Shown here in pieces: positions 28,270 through 36,643 of a stretch of DNA of 64,000 bases; the stretch's first letter is position 1; every line of letters starts with the position of its first letter. Source of the stretch: DATGZX01 sp035296965 (lineage in GTDB: Bacteria > Planctomycetota > Planctomycetia > Gemmatales > Gemmataceae); assembly GCA_035296965.1 (NCBI GenBank), contig DATGZX010000164.1, positions 4,642-68,641 on the forward strand. Direction: 5' to 3'. Below the pieces are notes generated by a model. That model was not told the DNA's origin, made no database searches, and worked only from the letters and a program-made list of their open reading frames with translations. Both the position numbers and the translations under genes were made by a program.

Positions 28270-28701
28270 ATGCTCCAGGACCTGATCGCCACGCTCTCCA
28301 CTCCACTCGCATCGCTTCCCCAGGCAATCATGCCCACCCTTTTCGCCGCCGCCGGCGAGGATATAGCCCGCAGATATGTCGAGTTCTTCACTGCCGAGCA
28401 CCGCAATCCCAATACCCGCGCCGCCTACGTCCAAGCCGTGCGCAAGTTCACCATCTGGACGGAAAGGCAAGAGCTACGCTTCTTTGACCCGTCGCCAGTG
28501 CATGTGGCTGCTTATATCGAACATCTGAGCCGTGAGCTGGCAGCACCAAGCGTCAAGCAGCACCTGGCTGCAATCCGCATGTTATTCGATTACCTGGTTC
28601 GAGGAGGCGCCTGCCGGCACAACCCCGTGACATCCGTGCGGGGGCCCAAGCACGTGGTCAAGGAGGGCAAGACTCCAGTGCCAACAACCGACGAGGCCCT
28701 C
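28270..28701 (+). pseudogene. Tyrosine recombinase/integrase, N-terminal fragment
   Basis: From the ATG at 28270 about 140 residues match the SAM-like core-binding domain of tyrosine integrases: 'YVEFFTAEHRNPNTRAAYVQAVRKF', 'HVAAYIEHLS', 'SVKQHLAAIRMLFDYLV', 'NPVTSVRGPKH'. Family similarity ends after 'VPTTDEA'. The frame then runs to 28890 without the catalytic R-H-R-Y domain, and no other frame downstream supplies it. It is therefore a truncated integrase. It may mark the edge of an old mobile element reaching toward the PIN remnant at 23.5 kb. Confidence 0.75.
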
Positions 28702-29043
28702 TTGGGACCTGGGAACAGAGCCTGCGACCCCGCGGCCGACCGCGAAAAGCCAGTCCGGCCGTGCCGGGCCTGCCCGGAGCCCCGAGGAACGAGGTACGCT
28801 GTCCCCTTTTGCGGCCGGCACTATCGCGTCGGTTTCAATCTATTGCGAGAACAAGACGAGCGTCTTCGAGTAGTCGAAGCTGCATCGTGAAGAGCTTGGC
28901 AAGGGCGTCGGCGCGAGTACGCTTGACGCCCTACTGCTGCGCACAAATTAGACAGTTACGGCGCCAGATCCGTAAGAGGCGAGCACCACTCTGCAGTTCC
29001 GCCAACGGAGTTGCTTATCGCGGGTCCGAACCTGGGCTTCCCC
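28702..29043. other. Non-coding remnant region
   Basis: This is the frame continuation of the broken integrase and intergenic sequence up to the radical SAM gene's stop. I see no family motif, hairpin terminator or RNA gene. Confidence 0.4.
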
Positions 29044-30351
29044 TCAAGTGAGAACTCCAGGCACTTCCTCAGTCTGAGCGGTTGCCGGGGATTTGGTGCC
29101 TCGCGCTCGTAGCAGCCCCGGCGCTGATGTCTGCCCATGATCGAATCCCTCATAAGCCCCGAAGTCATAAAACCAATAGCGCTTGGCCAGCCGATAGAAC
29201 AAGTTTTTCTCCGGGACTTCGGCGCCGGGATTGAATTGTGACGTACGCACTTCCATCGCCTCCAGCTCCGCGAGTGCGCTTCCGCGGACAGTGGCATCTT
29301 TGGCGCCATGTTTCTCCACCAGTTTCTTGAGCAGGTCGGGGCGTTCGAGCACGATGCAGCCGCGGGTTGTGGACCGTGCCAGGTCGCGAAAGTCGCGAAG
29401 GAAATCGGACTGGAGGAACTTGTCGCGTAGCGGCCGGCTGTCGGCTTCGCTGGCGTGGATCGATTCTTTGGTGAACTGCACGATGGGGCAAGGCTCGATA
29501 CCGCCCCAGGGGTTGATGTGGTGGCTGAGGCCCGTAGCCGCGGGGCAAAGGGCCTGGCCCTCGCCGTCGAAATAGGCGTCGATGATAATGATGGGCTTGC
29601 GGGCGCGCATCTCGACAACGAAGCGGCGGGCTTCCAACTGCTGTTGCGGCGTGAGACAAAGTTCCGGGTTAGCGTCGGGTCCCATCGGCCGATAGACGTG
29701 GAACCAGGTATACATAACGCCCATCTCAATCAAGCGGTCAAGCCAGCGTTCGCACAGCAGGTCGGAAAAGTTCGTTTGGCAGAGGCTCGTGCAGACGCCG
29801 GTGAAGACTTTGTTGTTGAGGCAATTCTGAATGCCTTCCATGGTCTTGCTGAGAACGCCGGCACGGCCGCGACGTTGGTCGCTGACGATCTCACTTCCCT
29901 CAACGCTGATGAGCGGCGTGACGTTACCGAGCCGGCGCATCCACCTGGCTTTCTCGTCGGTGATGAAATGGCCATTCGTGAAGATCTGGAAATAGCAATC
30001 CGGGTGCGCCTCAAGCATTTCCAGGAGATGCGGGTGCATGAACGGCTCGCCACCGACAATGCCGAAAAAGACGTTGCCCATCTCGCGGGCCTCGCGAATC
30101 AGCTTGTGCATTGCGTCGGGCTTGATCGTCTCTTGCTTCGCGGCCACGTCCACCCAGCAGCCCTGGCAGCGCAAGTTGCAGCTGTTGATGATCGAGACGT
30201 AGAGAAATGGTGGAAAGACTTCGCCCTTTTTGACTCGGCGCTTGTGTTTCTGGACCGAAAGCATCCCCTTCCAGCCCATGTTCCAAGCCAGCTTCCAGAG
30301 AAGACGTTTGTCGGTTTCGAACAGGACGCGTTTGGCCATCTTCAGGTACAC
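29044..30351 (-). CDS. Radical SAM enzyme of the terpenoid cluster
   Basis: About 435 residues. The radical SAM signature CNLRCQGC (CxxxCxxC, near residue 58-65) binds the 4Fe-4S cluster. 'GGEP' for SAM binding and 'TNGHFI' in the following strand complete the core. The C-terminal half has further cysteines ('CPAATG', 'GIEPCPIV'), consistent with an auxiliary cluster region. It differs from HpnH in sequence around the CxxxCxxC motif, so a hopanoid adenosyl-transfer role is only one option. The GTG at 30351 has GGAG at ideal spacing and overlaps the previous gene's end; an ATG at 30339 is the alternative. It is last in a seven-gene operon with a ferredoxin that could supply electrons. Confidence 0.88.
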   Translation of the reverse strand: MYLKMAKRVLFETDKRLLWKLAWNMGWKGMLSVQKHKRRVKKGEVFPPFLYVSIINSCNLRCQGCWVDVAAKQETIKPDAMHKLIREAREMGNVFFGIVGGEPFMHPHLLEMLEAHPDCYFQIFTNGHFITDEKARWMRRLGNVTPLISVEGSEIVSDQRRGRAGVLSKTMEGIQNCLNNKVFTGVCTSLCQTNFSDLLCERWLDRLIEMGVMYTWFHVYRPMGPDANPELCLTPQQQLEARRFVVEMRARKPIIIIDAYFDGEGQALCPAATGLSHHINPWGGIEPCPIVQFTKESIHASEADSRPLRDKFLQSDFLRDFRDLARSTTRGCIVLERPDLLKKLVEKHGAKDATVRGSALAELEAMEVRTSQFNPGAEVPEKNLFYRLAKRYWFYDFGAYEGFDHGQTSAPGLLRARGTKSPATAQTEEVPGVLT

Positions 30352-30761
30352 GGCTGCTCCTTGTCCAATTCGGGCTGCAAGACAGTGGGCGGCGCTGCTT
30401 GTACGCGAGCTTCTTTCTCTGCCGCGGTCAGGATCTCATCAATTTGTCGGACGCAGGCGCTGAGGGACAGTGCGGCCATCTGGAAGTTCGTATGGTCGGA
30501 GAAGCGTTTGAATTGCTGCGCGAACCGGTCCGCCACGCGACGCAGCTTCGGCAGCTTGCCACGCGCCCGTCGCAAATAGTCCGCCGTGTCTTTTCGCTGG
30601 TAGCTCGGTTCAAGCGCCCGGATGTAATCGAAGATCATCCGCGGCACTTCCAACATTTCTTCGTATTCCTGAATTTCGTCTGCGTGCTTGAGAAAGGTGC
30701 GCACCATCCAGGCGTGGGCCATGATCGCGTTCAGTTCTTCCATCGCCTGCTCTGGATGCAC
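30342..30761 (-). CDS. Small helical protein of the terpenoid cluster, unknown function
   Basis: 139 residues, predicted almost wholly alpha-helical, rich in Arg/Glu ('LRRARGKLPKLRRVADRFAQQFKRFSDHTNFQMAALSLSACV'), without signal peptide or recognised motif. It overlaps the radical SAM gene at its 3' end and starts 18 bp after the prenyltransferase-repeat gene, so it is almost certainly part of the same transcript. Such tight linkage suggests an accessory or scaffolding subunit for one of the flanking enzymes. I cannot name a family. Confidence 0.75.
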   Translation of the reverse strand: MHPEQAMEELNAIMAHAWMVRTFLKHADEIQEYEEMLEVPRMIFDYIRALEPSYQRKDTADYLRRARGKLPKLRRVADRFAQQFKRFSDHTNFQMAALSLSACVRQIDEILTAAEKEARVQAAPPTVLQPELDKEQPCT

Positions 30762-30779
30762 CGTCGCGACTCCTGAAAG

Positions 30780-31736
30780 TCATGAGTTCTCTTCAGGCAG
30801 GATGCCCAGGCAGCCCAGGCCGTAGAACGTGTACTCGACGTCGGTCTGTTGGTCCCAGAGGCCGCCGCGGAAGCCGCCGTCGCATAACTCTAACATTCTT
30901 ACATAACCGAGCGCCGCCGTCACGTCCACGCGAGCGAACGCCCCTAGCTGATGCAACGTCCAAAGTCCGGTGAAGGTGGACAGGAGATCCGCCAGCGGCG
31001 CCCGACCGTTGGCGCGAAATCCCCCCTCAGGTGAAGGCATCTCAACCAGAAACTGGACGACGCCGTCATGAATCTCCGGACTTAGAGCCGTGGCATCACC
31101 TTGCTCTGCATCGATCATCTGCAGCACGCCTACCGCTGCGGCTGTGGGATTGGTGCCTCCGCGGCGCATCGGGGTGATTTCGACAAAACCGCCATCTTCG
31201 CGCCTGCGCGAACGGATGAAGCGGACCACCTCCTGCGGCCGCGGCAGCGAACGTCCCAGGAGCTGATAGCAGAGGCCCACAAGAAACGTGTGATACGTGC
31301 TGCCCGAGGCGTTCCCCGCTGCCTTGGTGTAGCCGCCATCCGGAGTGCGAAACGTTTCCAGCAGCTGGGCGACACGCTCGTCCCAACCGGTCGGACTCTC
31401 GGCAAATATATCCGGTCCGCCGGCCGCCTGGACCAGTGCAGCCGCATAGAGCAAGGAGAAGAAATCGACCACGCTTGCGTCGGTCGTCAGCCGGCTGCGC
31501 AAATACGCAGCAGCTCGCTCAGTAACCTCGGTGGTCAGAGCATCGAGAACGGCCAGCCCGCGCAGGGCGAAGCCGGTGTAATACAAGTCGGAACCGCCCT
31601 CGCGGCCGGAAAAACCGCCGTCTTGGTTTTGCATCGAGCGAAGAAAGGCGACGTGGCGAGCTAGCCCCTTGCTCGGCAGTTGGCCTAGCCCCTGGATCAG
31701 TTGCGCAGCCAGCTGAATCAAGTAAGGGTCTGACAA
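30780..31736 (-). CDS. Prenyltransferase/squalene-oxidase repeat protein
   Basis: 318 residues made of alpha-alpha barrel repeats like those of protein prenyltransferase beta subunits and squalene cyclases: 'QNQDGGFSGREGG.DLYYTGFALRGLAVL', 'TPDGGYTK', 'REDGGFVEI', 'CDGGFRGGLWDQQTDVEYTFYGLGCLGIL'. The repeated DGGF turn is the QW-like motif. The DXDD protonating motif of squalene cyclases is not seen, so it may bind or transfer prenyl groups rather than cyclise. The start is TTG, 7 bp after the DUF116-polyprenyl synthase gene; no better start is available. It is cytosolic by sequence. Confidence 0.85.
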   Translation of the reverse strand: MSDPYLIQLAAQLIQGLGQLPSKGLARHVAFLRSMQNQDGGFSGREGGSDLYYTGFALRGLAVLDALTTEVTERAAAYLRSRLTTDASVVDFFSLLYAAALVQAAGGPDIFAESPTGWDERVAQLLETFRTPDGGYTKAAGNASGSTYHTFLVGLCYQLLGRSLPRPQEVVRFIRSRRREDGGFVEITPMRRGGTNPTAAAVGVLQMIDAEQGDATALSPEIHDGVVQFLVEMPSPEGGFRANGRAPLADLLSTFTGLWTLHQLGAFARVDVTAALGYVRMLELCDGGFRGGLWDQQTDVEYTFYGLGCLGILPEENS

Positions 31737-31743
31737 GGCTTAC

Positions 31744-33555
31744 TCAAACGCACAATTGAATCAGAGGGGCCTCGGGTTCGATCTTAGCCGCGGGCTGGCG
31801 GTGCAAGACTGAATCGACCAGATAATAGAGCAGCTCGCGCAGATCCTCCGGCTCCACCTCGTCGGCGACGGCCTCAGCGCGGGCGCGATATTTTTCGACC
31901 AGCTTTTCCGCCTTGCCGAACACGTGGGCTTGCTGGAAGAGCTTGCGGATGCGCTCGACAACGGGCTTGGTGCTAGCCTCCATGGGCGCCGATCTCTGCT
32001 CGCTGTGAATGAGAGAGATGAGCTCTTCGCGGGCGGCGGCTCCCGAGCCTTCGAGGGCTAGCGCCAGCAGCAACGTGGGGCGCGCGGCAAGGATGTCCTG
32101 TCCGGAAAGCAATTTATTATCGCCATCGCCTTCCCAATCGTTCAGGTCGTTGAGAATCTGGAACGCGACCCCCAGATGACGGCTGAACTCCACAATCGCC
32201 TTTTCATAGTTGTCGGCAGGTCCGGCAAGACGCAAGCCTGCATACAGTGCAGCTTCGAACGCGGGAGCAGTCTTCAACGCGTAAATCTTGAGAGCATCAA
32301 GGGCAGTCAGCGATTTTTGCGGTTGATCGCGCCAGAGAAGCTCCGCCCCCTGCCCCTCTGCCAGCTTGCGGTGCGCATCGGCCAGGCGATCGAGGATGTC
32401 GGCGGTACAATCGCCGCCCAGTTCCTTGCGTTCACGGCTGACCAGACGATAACCCAGGCCAATCAGGTAGTCGCCAACATTGATGGCGGTGCTCACGCCA
32501 TGGCGACGGTGGAGGGTCTCGGTGCCGTAGCGGAAAGTGTCGTCGTCCTCGATATCGTCGTGAACCAGGGATGCCTTGTGGAAGACTTCCATAGCCAGGG
32601 CTGTTCGCTTGACTGCGTCTGCCAACTCAGCGCCATCGGGGCTACGCGTGCCTGGCGCTCCCTTGAGCGCATCATAAGCAGCCAGGGTGATGAAGGGCCG
32701 GAAACGCTTGCCGCCTCCTGCAAGCCAGTCGTAACTAATCTTTTCGTGCACTGCGAGCGGATCAGCCGCGGCATGACCATTGCCGTTTGTGGGCCGTTCG
32801 GCCCGCGGCCGGGGCGCCAGCCGGCTTAGTTCGGGCTCTTCGCAGAGCGCGTGGGCCGCCCGCAACAGATGGACGTAGGTTTTGGTTTTGGCAGCCGGGG
32901 GCTCGGTGCGGAGATCGATCAACTCGCCGACCCAATCGTCGTCGACCGACGTGCTGCGGCAATTACTCGACAGCAGCGGCACGGCCACGCACGGCACACC
33001 CGCCAGAAGCACCTTGTCCAGGGCCCTCTCTAATACGTTCAGGCAGGCAACGCCGACGATGGCATCGACATGCCCGCTCACAATGATTTTCAGGACGATG
33101 GGAGTCCCCTCGGAGACGAGCACTTTGTAACCCAGGTCCTCGGCTTTGACCTTGAAATCGGCAATGGAGCAGGCCCCGCATTTGCGGCAATCGAGGCCGA
33201 ACTCGTCGTAATCGGCGGGACAGCCTTCGGCGTGTTTGAGACAGTGTGGCATCAACAGCAGCCGGCGTTTGAAGTCGATCGCCTGAACCTGTTCACGCCA
33301 AAATTCGTTGCTCAGGCAGACCATGGTGAAGCCAAGGAACTGCTCGCCCATCCCCAGGTGCAGCAATAGCTGTTCAGCCAGCTGCTGAAGGCCCATGCGC
33401 GTCAACGGCTTGGACCGGTCGAAATTCTTGCCGAAGCGGGCGGCTTCGGCGCGAACGCGGTCGCGCAGCTCGCGGGTCTCTGGAACGATCTTGAAATGAG
33501 CAGTGCTGGGGCGTTTATCCTTCTTCTCGGCCTTGGGTTCCACAACGGTTGCCAC
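31744..33555 (-). CDS. DUF116-polyprenyl synthase fusion
   Basis: About 603 residues from the GTG at 33555, which has GGGAG 6 nt upstream and lies just past the previous stop (an ATG at 33597 would overlap it). The N-terminal half is a DUF116-like domain with clustered cysteines ('PHCLKHAEGCPADY', 'CRKCGACSIADF', 'GVACLNVLERAL'). The C-terminal half is a trans-isoprenyl diphosphate synthase: first Asp-rich motif VHDDIEDDD, 'GVSTAINVGDYLIGLGY' and second motif 'NDLNDWEGD'. It should make an allylic prenyl diphosphate (chain length unknown) for the cyclase encoded upstream. The DUF116 half may bind a metal or cluster and could regulate or channel product. Confidence 0.85.
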   Translation of the reverse strand: MATVVEPKAEKKDKRPSTAHFKIVPETRELRDRVRAEAARFGKNFDRSKPLTRMGLQQLAEQLLLHLGMGEQFLGFTMVCLSNEFWREQVQAIDFKRRLLLMPHCLKHAEGCPADYDEFGLDCRKCGACSIADFKVKAEDLGYKVLVSEGTPIVLKIIVSGHVDAIVGVACLNVLERALDKVLLAGVPCVAVPLLSSNCRSTSVDDDWVGELIDLRTEPPAAKTKTYVHLLRAAHALCEEPELSRLAPRPRAERPTNGNGHAAADPLAVHEKISYDWLAGGGKRFRPFITLAAYDALKGAPGTRSPDGAELADAVKRTALAMEVFHKASLVHDDIEDDDTFRYGTETLHRRHGVSTAINVGDYLIGLGYRLVSRERKELGGDCTADILDRLADAHRKLAEGQGAELLWRDQPQKSLTALDALKIYALKTAPAFEAALYAGLRLAGPADNYEKAIVEFSRHLGVAFQILNDLNDWEGDGDNKLLSGQDILAARPTLLLALALEGSGAAAREELISLIHSEQRSAPMEASTKPVVERIRKLFQQAHVFGKAEKLVEKYRARAEAVADEVEPEDLRELLYYLVDSVLHRQPAAKIEPEAPLIQLCV

Positions 33556-33565
33556 GATTGCTCCC

Positions 33566-35425
33566 TTAGCGTTGCTGATTGGCGCAAAAGGCCGCATCTT
33601 GGTGGGGAGAGAGTTTTCTCAGGGCACGCCCTAAGGCCGCCACCGTAAAAATCACAGGGTAAAGCTTCTCAAAATACCAAAGCTTTGCAAAGTAGAAACC
33701 GATGGGCGTCGGCTGATTTAACCGTCTCGCCTCCACTTGTTGGACGAGCCAGGCCAAGCCATTATTCGCAGCTGCGGCGGCTTCAGGGCCTGAATCCAGC
33801 AAGACATCCACCGCAAGGGCTGTCTCTTCGATGCTAGAAACAATTCCCGCATCGCCTCCCCAACCTCCGTCCGCGTTCTGAGCGGCGAGCAGCCAGGCCA
33901 CGCCCCGGCGCGCAGGTTCTGCGTTCATCTTATCGAGGTCCCGGTAGGCGGCCAGAACACGCGCGGTGCCGTAAGCCGGGTTGTCGTCGTGGCGGGCGTG
34001 CTGGTTGCCGAACCAGAGCGGCAGCCAAGAACCATTGGAACGCTGCTGGCTGGCCAGGTAGGCAAGGCCTCGCGCTACTGCCTTCTTATACACGTGCTCA
34101 GTGCCATCGCGGCCATCGGCCGAGAATTTGAGGGCGCGCAGCCCGTGGGCAGTCAAATCGGTGCCGCTCCGGTCGAATGGCAACGTGCCCCAGCCGCGGC
34201 AGAAGGTTGGCACACCGCCGTCTCGATTCTGTAAGGAGAGCAGCCAATTGCAAGCGGACCTTTGCCCTTGCCAGGAGGCTTGACCGGGCGAGAGCCGAAA
34301 CCCATCACTTTGCTCCAGATGACCCAATGCCAGGATCGCACCTGCCGTGTCATCGGCGTCGGGCACGCTCCCCGGCAACGGCGTCCAGCCGAAGCCGCCG
34401 GGCTGCGCCCCGGTGTACGGGTGTGGCTCCATGTACTGTTGCCCGGCTAGCCAGTCATATAACTCGGCGCGCAGTTTCAAGTTCTTCAATTCATCCGCTG
34501 CCGCCAGGGCATTGATCGACAGTGTCGTCACCCAGGTGGCAAGGTTGGAGTCGATGGCCCAACTGCCGTCAGGCCGGACGGAATTCAGCAAAAACTGCAC
34601 GCCTTTGCGAGCCACAGCGTGCTCATGAAGTCGGATGCTAGCGAGGCTTAGCGTGACGAAGCTGGTAAGCGGGACGGCTTCCAGGAAGCCGCCGGATGTG
34701 GGTTGAATCGATTCCAGCACACGTAAACTTCTTCGCAGGGCAAGCTTCCGAACCAGCCGTGTCAGCGGATTCCGCGGCGGGCGATGATGAAAAATGGCTT
34801 GCCCGAGTGCGATGAGCGCCGGTAGTGCATAACTGACCACGGGCAGCCGCAGGAAGCGAAACCAGGCCTGCGGAAAGCAGGCCAGCTCGAAAGGAAGCGG
34901 CAGCACCTCATTCCAGGGCACTACGCCGCCGAGTGCACAAGTCATCAGGATCGGCACGGCGAAAGTGCGGTCTTTGCCGTATCGAGCGCGGATCGCTTCG
35001 GCCTGCTCCACCACTGTCTTTCCGCAGCGACTTTGAAGGAAACCCTCTGCGCGCCGCATGCAAGCGGCATACTGTCCCGCGGCGCCGGCAACATGCATTG
35101 CGGCCCGCCCGACCATGGTTGTGGAAATGTTGCTGATACTCTCGGTCGTGTCACCCCAGCCACCGTCCTCGTTCTGGTGCTTGGCCAGCCAGGCCAGCCC
35201 AGCGGCGACGAGATCTGTATAGACGTTGGAGGGATCGCTGTTTTGCTGAACAACGGACAGGGCACTCACGGCTGTTGCCGTGGAAAGTGCGGAGGTGGAA
35301 AGCTCGCCGTTCCAGTGACCATCTGTATGCCGTTCGGCTATCAGGGCAGCATGCGCGCTGCGAAATGCTCGTTCCAATCGATCCCGGGAGACTTGCCTGA
35401 ACAAAAACGCCTCGCAAAATGCCAA
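33566..35425 (-). CDS. Squalene-hopene-cyclase-like terpene cyclase
   Basis: 619 residues, the full length of a class II triterpene cyclase. The catalytic acid motif DXDD is present as PDADDTAG (about residues 376-383). QW-type repeats are visible: 'QNEDGGWGD', 'QNRDGGVPTF', 'QRSNGSWLPLWFG', 'QNADGGWGGD'. The enzyme should protonate and cyclise a linear isoprenoid such as squalene or a prenyl chain; the product cannot be predicted. The start is a TTG at 35425. The gene lies 10 bp before the DUF116-polyprenyl synthase gene and 171 bp after the ferredoxin gene, with a structured repeat in that gap. The membrane association usual for the family is plausible. Confidence 0.88.
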   Translation of the reverse strand: MAFCEAFLFRQVSRDRLERAFRSAHAALIAERHTDGHWNGELSTSALSTATAVSALSVVQQNSDPSNVYTDLVAAGLAWLAKHQNEDGGWGDTTESISNISTTMVGRAAMHVAGAAGQYAACMRRAEGFLQSRCGKTVVEQAEAIRARYGKDRTFAVPILMTCALGGVVPWNEVLPLPFELACFPQAWFRFLRLPVVSYALPALIALGQAIFHHRPPRNPLTRLVRKLALRRSLRVLESIQPTSGGFLEAVPLTSFVTLSLASIRLHEHAVARKGVQFLLNSVRPDGSWAIDSNLATWVTTLSINALAAADELKNLKLRAELYDWLAGQQYMEPHPYTGAQPGGFGWTPLPGSVPDADDTAGAILALGHLEQSDGFRLSPGQASWQGQRSACNWLLSLQNRDGGVPTFCRGWGTLPFDRSGTDLTAHGLRALKFSADGRDGTEHVYKKAVARGLAYLASQQRSNGSWLPLWFGNQHARHDDNPAYGTARVLAAYRDLDKMNAEPARRGVAWLLAAQNADGGWGGDAGIVSSIEETALAVDVLLDSGPEAAAAANNGLAWLVQQVEARRLNQPTPIGFYFAKLWYFEKLYPVIFTVAALGRALRKLSPHQDAAFCANQQR

Positions 35426-35465
35426 ACCTAACGTGGAAGGCGAACACCACTAAGTGACCGTGCGG

Positions 35466-35537
35466 GATTCGGCAGTGGGTCAGGTTTCCAACCTGACCGG
35501 ACAGATTGGGAAATCTGTCCTACGCCGCTGCCGAATC
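35466..35537. repeat. Cloverleaf-forming inverted repeat
   Basis: An outer stem GATTCGGCAG (35466-35475) with CTGCCGAATC (35528-35537) encloses two perfect 9-bp hairpins: 35478-35498 (GGTCAGGTT, loop TCC) and 35499-35520 (GGACAGATT, 4-nt loop). The 72-nt structure resembles a three-way junction but lacks tRNA features. It sits in the only large gap of the terpenoid operon and could be a MITE, an attenuator or a processing site. Confidence 0.7.
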
Positions 35538-35596
35538 AAGCACGTTGATATAGTCAGACCGTGCCACCCCAAAATGCTGGAAACCGAGGATCTTGA

Positions 35597-36622
35597 TCAC
35601 AAATCCATCGCGTCCAGAGAGTCCATCAGGTCATCCATTTCGTCCTTGGGTTGCTGGTCTTTGTTGACCTGCCGTTTGGGGATGCCCACGCTCAAGCCCA
35701 CGGCTTCACGGCCGTCGCGGACCAGTTCGTGGTCGCGTTCCTGAGCGGCAATGGCGATAGCGTCGCCGCCGCCGAATAGTTTCGTGAGGTCGATCTTCAA
35801 ACCGCTGATGCCGCCCACTGGCGCACCTGCGATGGCGGGCGTCTTGTAATCCGGGAAGATGATCGCTTGCTCGGGACAAACCCTGCTGCACGCCGGACAG
35901 CCGCGTTTGCAATTGTCCTGGTTATCGACCAGGATCCGGTCCTGATTATCGACGCCATAGACGCCGAACAGGCAGAAATCAATGCACTCCATGCAGTTGG
36001 TGCAGCGGCTGTAATCGATGACGGGGTACCAGCGGCGGTCCGGCTGCGCTAACAACTGCTCCGGCGCGAAGCTTGGCGTCGGGGCAGGCGCTACTCCCGC
36101 ACGCGCCAGCCCCAACTCGACAGGAATGAGCTTGGCTCGGGCAGCCTCGGCCTCCTTGGCGGCGTGACGACCCCGGCACTCTGCAGCGATGCGTTGAACT
36201 TCCTCTACATAGGCTTTGTGATTGTCGAAGTCGCGCAGATCGAGACAGTAAATAGTTCGATCCGGCACATTCAGCGAGCCTATCCCCTGGGGCGGCTCGG
36301 GTTCGCGGTCTTCATCTTCGTCGTCCGCTGCTGGCGGCTTTAACTGGCTTTCGCCAAAGTGGCCCTTGATGCCGTCGCGGTCGAGTAACCAGAACGCGGC
36401 GCGCGGGTACATCCAGCCCAGTACGACCATGTCGCCCTGCACCGACTCTAGGAACAGCCGGCCGGTGTGGTCGGCGTCGAGATCGTACAGGTACGGCACG
36501 ATCGAGAGGTCAAGGCCCGGCTCCATCAACAGGGCGGCGGCGAGCGATTCTTCAAGCGCTCGCTTCGCGGGGTTTCTCCCCTGGGCCTGTGATAATACGA
36601 CATTCAGACGGTAACGGCTCAT
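35597..36622 (-). CDS. Two-cluster 4Fe-4S ferredoxin with N-terminal extension
   Basis: 341 residues. A C-terminal bacterial-type ferredoxin domain carries CTNCMECIDFC and CKRGCPACSRVCPEQA, near residues 210-255, giving two 4Fe-4S clusters. The first 200 residues form an unrecognised domain including an acidic stretch (DDEDEDREPEPP). It is cytosolic and presumably a low-potential electron carrier. It follows the GcvH-like lipoyl gene by 21 bp and precedes the cyclase gene, in an operon ending with a radical SAM enzyme, which needs an electron donor. The C-terminal tail ends in Met/Asp-rich sequence. Confidence 0.85.
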   Translation of the reverse strand: MSRYRLNVVLSQAQGRNPAKRALEESLAAALLMEPGLDLSIVPYLYDLDADHTGRLFLESVQGDMVVLGWMYPRAAFWLLDRDGIKGHFGESQLKPPAADDEDEDREPEPPQGIGSLNVPDRTIYCLDLRDFDNHKAYVEEVQRIAAECRGRHAAKEAEAARAKLIPVELGLARAGVAPAPTPSFAPEQLLAQPDRRWYPVIDYSRCTNCMECIDFCLFGVYGVDNQDRILVDNQDNCKRGCPACSRVCPEQAIIFPDYKTPAIAGAPVGGISGLKIDLTKLFGGGDAIAIAAQERDHELVRDGREAVGLSVGIPKRQVNKDQQPKDEMDDLMDSLDAMDL

Positions 36623-36643
36623 GGTGGAGTTCTCGAGGTTCGC

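Noticed and set aside
29455..30579. 374-codon open frame on the plus strand
   Set aside because: Antisense to the radical SAM gene, whose CxxxCxxC motif and operon position are convincing.
35466..35537. A tRNA gene
   Set aside because: The fold has a three-way shape and 72-nt length but only two internal hairpins, no T-loop or D-loop consensus and no plausible anticodon arm.
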